Shown here in pieces: positions 1-10,614 of a stretch of DNA of 64,000 bases (the stretch's first letter is position 1; each line of letters begins with the position of its first letter). The notes beneath the pieces were generated by a model. That model saw only the letters and a list, made by a program, of their open reading frames with translations, searched no databases and was not told the DNA's origin. The DNA comes from Musa acuminata AAA Group (taxonomy: Eukaryota > Streptophyta > Magnoliopsida > Zingiberales > Musaceae), in the NCBI RefSeq assembly GCF_036884655.1, contig NC_088348.1, forward strand, positions 28,276,501 to 28,340,500, read 5' to 3'. A program made the translations under genes and the position numbers.

Positions 1-3000
1 AGCTGGCAAGATGGGGAAATCATGTGCACTGTGGTTGATTGGGATTGAGAACTAGAGCTAAGCTGTAAAAGATTTGAAGCAACATAAGGTACTTCTTGAT
101 AACCAGACAATATCTTCTGCTGCTGAATTTGTTGACAATGTGGTGTCAGCAGATGCAGATTCTGCTGCTGCTGCTGTGGAACTTGCTGTTGCCCTTGTTG
201 AGCAAAGGAATGGCCCTGTTGCAAATGATGATGAAGAAATTGAGACTGATTCTGGCTTTGGACCTGATTATCTTGTGTGGCTTGAAGGAAGGTTTGCACA
301 TGCTGTAGAATTGGACTTGGTAGTGTGGGAGTGGATATATTAGCTGAGTTCTGTGGTTGCTGGAATTGAAGAATTGCAGGAGAGACCTGCTTTGTAGGAT
401 CTATGGTCCTCATTTCCTGAAGCGCTCCTGTAGTCATTGCCTGGCACATGTCAGGTTGTAGACCAAGCATTAAAGCATCAAGTCTTGGCTGCATCCAAGG
501 TGTAACACCAACACCCTGGAAATTTAATGACTGAATTGCTGGGTACCCACTATCTCTAAGCCGCATCAGAGGTAAATTGAGATCGATATCATCATTTCCA
601 CCTACATAAATTGGAAAGCACAACAAGATGAATGATAGTATAGTCAGAACATGTTTTAAGCATATTACCATGGAAGATCATAAGGCTTTTCAAGGGCTAA
701 ATACTTGCTGGTGACTAATGTTCTGATTGCTCAAGTTTCCTTAACAAGTACCATGAAAGAAGGGCAATCCAGTGGGCCATGGGCGCTTAAGACGAACAGG
801 AAAGGAAGATGGATACATTGGAAAGGTTGTTAGAGGTTCAATCTCCCAAAGTGAAACCCTAGGCTGCTTCTCTCCAGCTGTTGACTCATCCCAGCCAACC
901 TGCGCCAGTAATACCAAAATAACGATGACCAATTGAAAATAGTTGTATTCCTATAAATCAATTTGGCAGAACTGATAAGAATGTCTCATAGATTTTTAAA
1001 AGTACAATTCTTTCAAGGAAGCAGTCCCTACTGAAATTAGAAAGATGGTTATTTGCATTATCTTTACCTTTAGGGCACGCCAGTGTGAGTTTGGCCATCG
1101 GGCAGGGTCAAGATCGCTAATCCCTGTAATTGTGCCCATGTATCTGAAAGTTTAGAGTACAAATGTCATAACATGATTTTATAGAGTGTCAAAAGAGGTT
1201 GTACAAAGTAAAACACATTATTTAAGCAGTGACCATAAAAACGAAAATTAGAAAACAGGAACAAACTTGACAGTATATAATACCAAAGAATCAAAATGAC
1301 TAAGAATAGGGGAAAGAAAGGTGCTTACCGTCGAACACTTGACTCTTCAGTTTCAAACAGCATCCGGAAACGCATACCCACAGCAACCCGGGTGTGATAG
1401 ACTGCCTTGACATACTTAGCTAGTGGAATCACAAATTCAGAAGGACTTGCCCTGAAAAAATATATTATTGGAAAATTCTATGTGGAAAACGTTAGAAAAA
1501 TAGACACTTTGCAGAATGCCCCACATTTACCTTGGGTTATAGAAAATGGTGAATCGGCTATTTGTAGCAGCAGCATGAGCAGCTGCAGCAAGAAGGCCAA
1601 TGTGCATGCTATCACTAGACAGTACAGATGAAGGCATAAATGTTTGAGGTCGATTGGCATGCCGAATACCCAAAAGCAACTGATTGTTTTCATTCCTAAG
1701 GAAGCAAAATTTTTGTTGGTAACAATTAAACAGAAATGCACAAAAATTTCAAATAAAACAAGTTTAATGATAATACTGAATAAAAAAATGCTCAAAAGTT
1801 TGATTATGATACCAGATAAAAAGAACAGAATCCCCTGCAACAAGTCTCTTTGCACTCACAAAAGTACTCCATCCTGTAGTCAGAAGATGCCTCTTCGGCT
1901 GACCTGCATTATGAACAGCAACTTTTAATTAGAACATTATGTTCAGAAACTAGCAATCACTGGCATAGGCAGCTTAGCAATGGCATTTGGTTGGGACATC
2001 CTCAGTAATCAAGCACAGAGTCAACACATGATAAAGAACATTATAACAAATATGTAAGATTAGATGGGAAGCTATTGTTTTAAACTATAAGCACACAAGA
2101 AGAAAGAATTCCATGACAGATCAAGCAATGAAAAATTAAAGAAATGCCCAGGTCCAGGCTCTCATGTAAATAAAAGATAAAAAATTTCATCTTCAAATTA
2201 GATAAGGCAAGAAAAATAATAGGATCTCATGTAAATAAAAGAAAAGTACCAGCAACTTCCATTTGGTTAATCAACAAGATTTTAACAACAATATCATATT
2301 ACGAAACACACATTACACATAATACTAGCAAAAGATAACAGAACACGTACACACCACGAAAAACATGACGAAACTTCCATTCATTGTCATGAAGGTCTCT
2401 TGCAACTAACTCATGAGCAGGAGGCTGCTGTGAATAGTCCTTCAAAAATCCACAGGTAAGAGCAGGATATTGTCAGACATTTATAGAACTCCATGATAAA
2501 CCCAGTCAACATAATAAAAAAAGTACCTACCAAAGGAGGAAAAACTTTTTCTGCTGCTCGACGGGGAACAGAGAATCCACCATGAGTACTGGTGTCACTT
2601 GCGGTCAACATCTTACAGAAATAATTTGTTGGTTGTTTGTTGGAGGTACCCAAATCATTAGGGAGATAGGGATCTTTTTGCTCTTGCTGCATATTAGATC
2701 AAATAGAAGAACAAAAATGAAAGATATTGCAATTGTGATCAAGCAAAGCAAAAGCACAATGATATAGTTCATTACTGGGCTCAGTGGTTGCAATGTCATC
2801 TGAGCATAAACTTCATCAGTCTCCACATCTGCCTGTAGAAGATGTGCATCTGTTCATTTTTTCAGTTTATCTAATGCATTTATATAGTTGACAGTAAAAT
2901 AGGAAGGTACACAATCATCAAAGGTAAACTTACATGCATAGTAACATTATGCAGCTGACAGATCAGCTGGGGAGGTAAGCTTGGGTAATTGGGGATTTGA

Positions 3001-3716
3001 GAGTCAATTTCTTTGTTGGTTGATGCAGCTACCTGAGGACAAATTGGAAATTGTTAAAGAAATGCCTCACAGAATGTATAACTGGTTGCTAGGGCACCAT
3101 AACTTAAGAAAGATAAACCACCAAAAAATACAAGAAGGTGATGTCAGCATTGTTGGAGATCCTTGTGTTGCTTGAATGTGTAAAAACTGATTTAGAGTAG
3201 ACTAAAACAACTGACCTGCTCGCTGTGACCCTGTGGGAAATATACCACCCGACTTCCAACAGCTGGTAATGAAACTAGAGGTCCCGCACATGTGTGCCAT
3301 AACTCGGAGTTCAAACACCGTGTTTCTTCTGGATAATAGGGCACATAAAAAACATCCAAGAATCAGAATCAACACAGGAGCAGATGATGAGAATATAGAT
3401 AAAGCAATAATAGTATGAACGATAACTAGAAATAACAACAATAATAATTAACAACAACAATAATGACATCCCAGGTGCTTATTCAAAAAAGAGATGCACA
3501 ATTCTTTTAGAACATCTTATCCATACATACATACATATATATACATACACATATATATATATATATATACATACATATATATATGAGCTGCAAGAATAAG
3601 ATAGAACGATAGAACTAGTAATCTGATAACACAATTTTCATGCTAAACATGAAAGAAGTAGGTAAAGAGCTACCTTCTTCTGACTGATTGGGGATATTTG
3701 AAGATGCGAGCCTCAT
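1..3716 (-). CDS. ARF: Auxin response factor, ARF6/ARF8-like (3' end beyond window)
   Basis: Nuclear transcription factor that binds auxin response elements and, in the glutamine-rich class, activates auxin-induced genes. Twelve coding exons are readable on the minus strand: 3674-3716 (ATG at 3716), 3216-3328, 2934-3032, 2776-2832, 2531-2686, 2355-2439, 1813-1903, 1531-1695, 1329-1451, 1068-1143, 752-899 and <1-601. All junctions are GT-AG and keep phase, giving about 585 residues. The N-terminus carries [18 protein letters not shown]. The B3 DNA-binding domain spans about residues 126-228 ([20 protein letters not shown], then [16 protein letters not shown]). The ARF middle domain follows up to [13 protein letters not shown]. 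From about residue 386 the protein becomes Q-rich (QQGQQQV, QQQQQN), which marks the activator ARFs (5/6/7/8/19). The C-terminal PB1 domain and any miR167 site would lie left of base 1. Assignment to the ARF6/8 clade rests on remembered family sequence. Confidence 0.95.
3523..3585. repeat. TA/CATA microsatellite in ARF intron 1
   Basis: Mixed (CATA)n and (TA)n tract between the first two coding exons of the ARF gene. It is a likely length-polymorphic marker. Confidence 0.85.
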
Positions 3717-3773
3717 CTTTGGTAGTTGAGACGAAGCTTATTGCAGGAGGAAGCACACACTCTTACTATCAAG

Positions 3774-4027
3774 GCTGCTCCTTTCTGTCAGCAAACAATT
3801 GAAAACCTTAAGCACAGGCACTTCAGGCAAGAAAAGCTCGAACCTTTTTGACCCAAGGATATGGTTGTACCTTGCCTCTTTCCACTAGATTGCATGCTCC
3901 ACTATTTACTTACAATCAAAGTTGCTCCTTTTTGTCAGCAAACTGAAATCTTTGAGCGCAGGCACTTCATGCAACAAAACTCGGATCTTAGTTTTACCTT
4001 GCCTGTTTCCACAAGGAAGCCTGCTCC
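3774..4027. repeat. Imperfect direct duplication in the ARF leader
   Basis: Two related blocks, 3774-3900 and 3921-4027, share the words TGCTCCTTT.TGTCAGCAAAC, GCACAGGCACTTCA or GCGCAGGCACTTCA, ACCTTGCCT.TTTCCAC and TGCTCC in the same order. They are diverged by substitutions and small indels, so the duplication is old. They lie in the inferred leader intron or leader. Confidence 0.7.
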
Positions 4028-4928
4028 AACGTTTTACTCCTCTGCTCGTAAACCTTGTAGACTTCAATCTATGAAAGCTACTTATCAGACATATAAAAAG
4101 ACTAATTGGCTTGGCCTAATCCATATGGAATACCTATGCAAGAAACGGCCACTTTCAATTACTAAGCTTCGATCTGCATTTGCTAGGTTTACAGATAGCA
4201 AATTTTGACATCAAAAGAAAATATTGGACTTAGCACCAGAATCGCAGATCCGAGAGATTCCAGTTTCCCAAGCTTATTCAATTTGTCACGAAGACACCGA
4301 CTGTAACCCTTCACCTCAACCACTACATATTCCTTCGCCTGATGCTCAAACTTAAACCCAAAAAGCTGACTTCAAAGGGGAGAAAGAAAGAAAGAACCAA
4401 CACACCATCTACCTCAACCAAACCTACCGAGCTGAAACCCCATAAAAAGATAAAGTCTTTTTACCTCACTCAATCCCAAGCTTCAATGACCTCAAACAAC
4501 AGCTGAAATCACGACAACTCCAACCATCCCACGCATTGTGATAAAAAAAAAAACCAAACGGCAGCAGGAAGAACCGCCGGATCTCCCCTTCGCAGCTCCC
4601 TCCAAACCAACCACCGAAAGTAGCCGCCTTTCCGGGGAGAACCACGACCTCCAAACCCTACCTCGGCGTCGACCAAGAACCTGAACAAAGAGCTCCGCAA
4701 AGGCTAGCCCGAGCTCCCGAGCCGCGGGGGTTCCACCTGGAACACCATGCACCCGAGATCTCCACGACCAAGCACCACGGGACGGAGATTGGCACCACGC
4801 AGTGGCCTTCGGGAGCTGGGAGCAGTTCGTGGCCACAGATCTTTCGCTTGGTTTGATCGAACGCTCCAAAAATATGGACTTCGATAGGGTGCTTCGTGTC
4901 GCCCTCCAAGAAAGCAGAGAGGACTGAT

Positions 4929-4929
4929 C

Positions 4930-4970
<41 letters not shown>
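4929..4970. repeat. (CT)n tract, GA-rich on the ARF sense strand
   Basis: Nearly pure CT dinucleotide run at the distal end of the ARF leader or core promoter. GA/CT runs are common at plant transcription starts, which fits its position. Confidence 0.85.
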
Positions 4971-4972
<2 letters not shown>

Positions 4973-4975
4973 CTC

Positions 4976-7945
4976 TTTGAATATGATGCAGTCCAAAATC
5001 CCAGAGTTTTACACCAATGTGATATAAATATATATGATATAATATATTAAATATTTGTATCACATATAATTAATCTATTAATTTAATAAATTTAAACTAT
5101 TAATATAAAATATTTAAATCAACTAATGACATATTAGTGTCTCTTCTAATTTCATATCACATAAACTAATAATATATTACGATGAAAATGACATGACAAA
5201 CATGATAACTGCACTTACAAATACGTCTACTCTCGTGACTATACGGTGAAATCATGTGGTCAATATAACGAAGTCACCTCACATTCACTCCCACATTCAA
5301 CACGATGGAGTCATGTGATTGACACGACGAAATTGCTTGACCAGCATAGCGCAGTCACTTGGTCGACACACAAACCCAACGATTGATACAATAGAGATAT
5401 GTGATCGACACAACATGATTGTATGTTCCACCCCTCAATGCAACCAAAGCATCATGCAAATGGCTTGACGTTAGCTAGGAGACGTTAAATAGCTTCGAAC
5501 ATCCACTGTAAACAAGGACTCGAAGGTACATCTCAGGACATTTAACACATATATTTGAATTATCTGATTTATCAACTAACTTCAGTATTTGAGAGACATT
5601 GTCGGGAGTACCTCAACATAGTTTTACAAAATTCGGATGTCTCTTAGAGGAGTTTTTCTTAAAATCGACTCGAAAAAGAAATTCGATTGGCTCCGAATAA
5701 GCTTTCAACTTGAACAACCAAAAACTATAGACCCAAAATACTTCAATCTTAAACTAATAGTATCATACTCGTTTCTTTATTTTCTAATATGAAATCAAAT
5801 TGGAGTGTCAATTTCTTCTTCATATCTGTTATTTAAGAGGGAGGGAGATTTGAGATTTTGTGCCTTTGTGATGGAAAGTGTGTTTCATGATTCATGTGGT
5901 TTTTCATGTTGTTCTCTGAATGACACTAGACATAAATCTCCTTCACTCATCAGAAGGTGTTCATTCTCTCATGAACTCTCTCCGATGTCCTCTTTGCATT
6001 GATCCATGCTTCTTTCTAACCAATATCTGGATATGAGAATTAGATGACAATTTATATTGTAATTGATGAAGTCCATTTAGATCAATGTTGAGTCTCATCT
6101 AACCTAATTCACTTTTCAAGCAAACACACATTGTCATTGTTCACTGAGCTCATGGGAAATCTGCCCGAGATAGATTATTATGAGCTTTTTCTGATGTGGC
6201 CGATCTCAACTTCTTGAGATCAGTGGAGGGTATGGCCTAACGAGGTCGACTCAAGATAGGTCAGAGGTGAGAAAAATAAATATCTCATATAGACAAAAAG
6301 TCCCCTTTGCCATGGCCAACTATTATGGTTGGAGAAGATGTAGATGATGATGACTCAGGATATTAACGAGATTTAGGTATTTAAGGATCTATGATTTGTG
6401 TGAAATATTTCTCCTATAAATAATTTATCATCTGGTATTTGTCATCATCAACCAATTCAAGAAAAAAGAAAGGTGCTGATGATTAGAACAGATAGCAAAT
6501 GAAGCAGTATGAAATGTCAAATGCTTAACCTTCTTCATCTAAAAACAGCAAAGCAATGGGAATCTTGAAACTTGTAAAGGCTCATTGGCTATCTAAACTC
6601 TTTCTCAAGTGAAGTAATTCACAACCATGCATAGACTGCATCTGATGCTTTGCCCTAAAAGGTTTGAGAGCTTTAGGAGAAAATGAATTCTTGTGATGGA
6701 GATTTGGAGAAGGCTGAACATAGTAGAGTAGTATGGTGACTTTGTGACAACAATGAGCCTATGCTTTAAAACAACTAGACAAGCAATGTGATATGGTTGC
6801 AAATGGAAAGGGTACCAACAAAAAAGAAATAAGCCATGGCCATGTGTTGTGAAGAGTGATGAAGAGAGAGATGTTCACTTTTTCCTACTTGCAATCTTAT
6901 CAAAATATGAAATGGGTTGCTAAGATAGATAGAGTCTGATGCATATCCAAACCAACATAGTTCATCACTGTTTATGTGAAGCCCTACCTCCAAAATGATG
7001 ATGTTATTACAGTGGAGTATGCATCTTACAGTGTAGCAGTGGCAAAAAGTGGCACCAGTCTCTGTAGCACAAAGTCAATTGGTTGGTTGATGAGGGAGAA
7101 ATGATATATGAAATTGATTGCACTCTGAATACATTGGGAAGAGCTTCTCTTGACTTGGTTTGATCTGATGCAAGTCATCATCATCATCATCATCAGAAGT
7201 GGCTTAGCATGTATGAATTGCACTGTTGTTTCAACTTGTTGATCTGGTTCTTGAGAGAGAATTTTCCACAGCACATATCTGATTGAAATAGGGAGTAGAA
7301 AACTATATAAATATTGATTGATATCATGTGAAACTCCTGTAGTTGGATTTAGAGAGCCATGTCTGTCTATCTCAATCAGGAAGCCTGTTTCTGGGAGCTT
7401 AAACTTCAGCTTGGCTATGGGTTGATGATCTATTAGTGGACTTGAATGAAACATTCAAAAGAGCATACATTTGTTCTGGTAGACACTGGTCAACCCTTTC
7501 TATGCATATCCAGATTCATATTTGGAAAAACTATATTAGAATCTTAAGCTGAATGAAATGTTTGGCTCTGTTCATCCCATGCCCTCCATTTCCTCATGCT
7601 AAGAACACAAATGCAGAATATAGATAGATGGCAAGATCGATTAATTAAAATTCGTGTCATATAGCTGAAGAGACATGCTCAGAATGAACAGAGAACAACA
7701 GCTCATATACCCTAATGGAGAGAAGAAACTCATTATTGGCTTGACAAAGATTAGTTTAGGAAATCATGGATGATATGAGAAGAGATCATTGATTAGATGA
7801 CCACAAGGTGCTCAGAAAGGCAATGGTTATCATCAATAAAGATGGACCTAAGATACCTCCATGTCTTGAGCAAGAGAACTTGTGTTATCAGATCTCAAAT
7901 TGCATGGGGGGGAATAAACATTGCTTCTTTCTCTTCTCTTTCTTG

Positions 7946-7950
<5 letters not shown>
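4976..7950. other. Intergenic, no gene recognised
   Basis: AT-rich DNA at 4990-5190, then degenerate transposon-like sequence at 5200-5720 with recurring words such as GTCATGTG.TTGACACGA and GACACAACA. Open frames in 5800-7950 reach at most about 142 codons, show no domain and are probably chance. Part of the right side may be 3' untranslated sequence of the gene at 8284-9298. Confidence 0.5.

Positions 7951-7985
<35 letters not shown>
7951..7985. repeat. (AT)n microsatellite
   Basis: About 17 uninterrupted AT units about 300 bp beyond the stop codon of the unknown gene at 8284-9298. Confidence 0.9.
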
Positions 7986-7986
<1 letters not shown>

Positions 7987-8283
7987 ATAGCATAAGAATC
8001 ATTTGGTGAACCCATGCGTGCACTTAAAACCCAGTGGCATATCAATCTCTCAGCCGCTTCAGGGAGGAAACCTAAAGCTTTCTTGCTGAGATATGGTCTT
8101 GCGTGCTTTGCTTCTGTGTCTGATCGTTTTCTTGGGCAAGTGTTGCTTGCAATCAATCCACACAAAGATGAGGTCGAAGAAGCACAGGAGGTAGGAAGCC
8201 ATATATAATCACTAGCTACAACCCTAACTACACGCACGCCATGCGTAGAAGAATCCGCAGCACGATGTTCGTCAGTGATCCGA

Positions 8284-9298
8284 CTATTCTTCGCCATCTC
8301 CACCTCCGATCGTTCGCGGGGGAAATGGACTGACGTTTAGGATCTCGTCGCGGTTGACGTACACCACCTTGAAGACATCAAACTGGGCGTCCTGAGAGAG
8401 GTGGCTGAAGTAGGGGAGGATGGTGTTGCGGTAGTCGGAGCGGAGCAGCCAGGAGTAGCAGGCATGGAGGGACTTCCACACCATCAGCGCCGCCACCACC
8501 GGCTGGTCGTTGCAGCGGAGGTGGACGCCGGCGGACAACCCATCGGTCTTCGCGAAGAAAGTCCTGTGAAGGGCCAGGCAGGCGTAGGAGAGATCGGCGA
8601 CGTCGCGAGGCGTCGACGCCATGGCGCTCAGGAAGATGGTGTCGCCGGAGGAGAACTTGGCGAGCGAGCTGCCGTCTTTGGACTCCCCAAAGAAAGCCTC
8701 AAAGAATCCATGATGAAGGAGAACACCCATAGTTGATACCTCTTCTAGCACTGATAGCTACAACAACAGATCTTTTGAGCTCAATTACTCCAAAGAATGC
8801 AAGTTTATGACTGTGATAATCTTAATCATGACAATTAGAGATGATTTACTCCATGGAAAGCTTGGTTTTTTTTTTTTTGGTTTTCTGGAGATAAGAAATG
8901 ATAGTTTATGACTCACCAGAGCATCATTCAACATCTTTCTGTTATCGGGGGACCTTCTTAACCATGCACCATACCATACAATCTGCAAGCCAAGAAGAAG
9001 AAGAAGAAGAAGAAGAAGAAGAAGGCTTATACTCCGCGAGGAACTTAAAAGCTACTAAAACTATATCAAGGAGTGGGCGAAGAAGAAGAAGAAGAAGAAG
9101 AAGAAGAAGAAGAAGAAAGCAGGTTGCAATACATACCATATTGCCATGTATGCTTCTCAACACTGAGCTATAGACGCAACCGAGATCCTCGGCATGGAAG
9201 GAGAAGTACTTCACGGCATCGATGAGCTCGTCGGCGAAGACACCAGTGGGACGGAACGCGAAGAAGCTGACGTCCAGCTTCTTGTTGTCGAAGGGCAC
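8284..9298 (-). CDS. Conserved plant protein of unknown function, start unresolved
   Basis: Three exons are readable: 9137 to about 9298, 8917-8982 and 8284-8757 (stop TAG at 8284-8286). Both introns are GT-AG in phase 0. They give at least 233 residues, including KLDVSFFAFRPTGVF, LRSIHGNM, IVWYGAWLRRS and SVWKSL-like FxVWKSLHACYSW. The pattern resembles a plant-wide family I have seen but cannot name; no catalytic motif, signal peptide or membrane span is visible. The frame opens at a GTG codon (9296-9298) with an in-frame TGA just upstream (ATG-CCT-TGA-TTT-GTG). The real first exon therefore lies upstream, splicing perhaps at AACAAG|AAGCTGG, or the start has been lost. Intron 1 contains two GAA runs. 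I infer a real gene because reading frame and splice signals agree, but it may be impaired. Confidence 0.6.
8993..9118. repeat. Two GAA/TTC trinucleotide runs in one intron
   Basis: Runs at 8993-9024 and 9079-9118 lie in the first visible intron of the unknown gene. On the sense strand they read TTC/CTT, making a long pyrimidine tract upstream of the exon 2 acceptor. Confidence 0.9.
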
Positions 9299-10614
9299 AA
9301 ATCAAGGCATCCCAAGGGCGCAAGGAAAGATCACAGACCAGAAGCTAACAGCAAGGAGGAGGAGGAGGAAGACTAGTTAATTGTTCTGCCGCCGAAGCAC
9401 ACGAGAAGATGGAAAGAGTCCGTACAAAATATTGGAATTCAGCTTCCAGATAATAAATATAGCCTTCGGGTGGGTCTTCTTTGGCTGCTGAGTAGATCCA
9501 AGCATTCCTCCACATGTGGCTTGAGTCCTCAATATGGAATCTTGGAGGAAGGCTTGGTCAAACGGAACACATGAGATATTTGACTGTATAGCAAAGTCAA
9601 ATGTGTCCCTAAGTAAATTAATGCCTGTCCAATTTTGGTTTGAACTCATTCAATTCTTTTTTCTACTAATCTTAAACTTAGCAAAATTGATTGAAGCCTT
9701 CCTTCACTTATACCATAGAACGAAATGAGTTCAACTAGCCTGTTTCTACTTCAAAAGCTTGCATTGCCAAGTCATCTGATGGCTGTCAAATGGGAAAGGA
9801 GAGCAAGGATCAAAAGAGACACTTGTAGTCAATTGGATGAAGGTCTAGAAGAAGAACCTCTTGGAATCTTCTATCCAATTCCATCATCCACGTCAAATAT
9901 ATACACCATCACGTCAGTTCAGTTTTAGGTAGCAATTTGACTTCCATAATCTAAATAATAACAACTAACAACAATGCTTCCAAACACATTGGCAACTACA
10001 CGTGTATAATTGGTGTTGAGAAGGAGCATTTTATTCATATGAATGATAAGTAAACTGGCGTATCTTTCTTTGAGGGCAATGCCATGACATCAGATTCCAT
10101 CTACAATATTGCAACCAAATTGAAGATAAAAATGAGAGACTAATTATATATTACTCCCTATAATTATACTTTATCTTTTTAAAAAAATTACATTAAAATT
10201 TCTGTAATTATGAAATTAAAACATCTAATTCCATTTATGCTTGAAAGTAATATATAGTTAACCCTAAAAAGAGTCATGAACTAACTTAAAACATAGATAA
10301 TATCCATAAATGTGACACAAGCAAGGCTGGTCTCTCACTTCCATTCACTTTAACAACGGAACCAGAGAGTAATCAAGTTTTGGAGGTCACAAAAGCTAAA
10401 TAAAAAGAAAAAAAAGAACATGATCCATCTACATGTCTAAGCATAAATCTGACACAAAAGGGAAAACTTTTGAGTGAACATGTTGTCGAAATAATCCAGC
10501 CGCATTAAATTATAACTAAACGAGGCAAATTGTAAAAGAATGTAGTGGAAAAAAGTTCTTCAATTATTTAAAAACAACTTTGGCTTTCTTTTTCATCTAC
10601 ATGAGATGCATTTT
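9299..10614. other. Intergenic between unknown gene and SPS
   Basis: The left part should hold the promoter, and possibly the missing first exon, of the gene at 8284-9298. The stretch 10140-10265 is AT-rich with TTACTCCCT near one edge, faintly MITE-like but without clear inverted ends. The right part would be SPS 3' untranslated sequence. No convincing gene is seen. Confidence 0.45.

Larger units (their letters stand above)
3717..4975 (-). promoter_or_regulatory. ARF 5' leader and proximal promoter, with possible leader intron and upstream ORFs
   Basis: This lies directly upstream of the ARF start codon. A splice-donor-like CGCCGAG|GTAGGGTTT lies at about 4661 and an acceptor-like pyrimidine-rich stretch ends near 3737, so a leader intron is plausible. 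The GC content near 4550-4850 is higher than the surroundings, as expected for a leader exon. Upstream ATGs open minus-strand reading frames of over 100 codons between 4492 and 5063 that show no family resemblance. If transcribed they would be uORFs, a known control layer in ARF mRNAs. The transcription start cannot be fixed from sequence. Confidence 0.5.

Noticed and set aside
4492..5063. Minus-strand frames of 112-125 codons near the ARF leader
   Set aside because: No conserved domain; low-complexity Arg-Glu run encoded by the GA microsatellite. Kept only as possible uORFs.
7026..7454. 142-codon minus-strand frame
   Set aside because: No domain, low-complexity Met run from a (CAT)n tract, no splice partners; likely chance.
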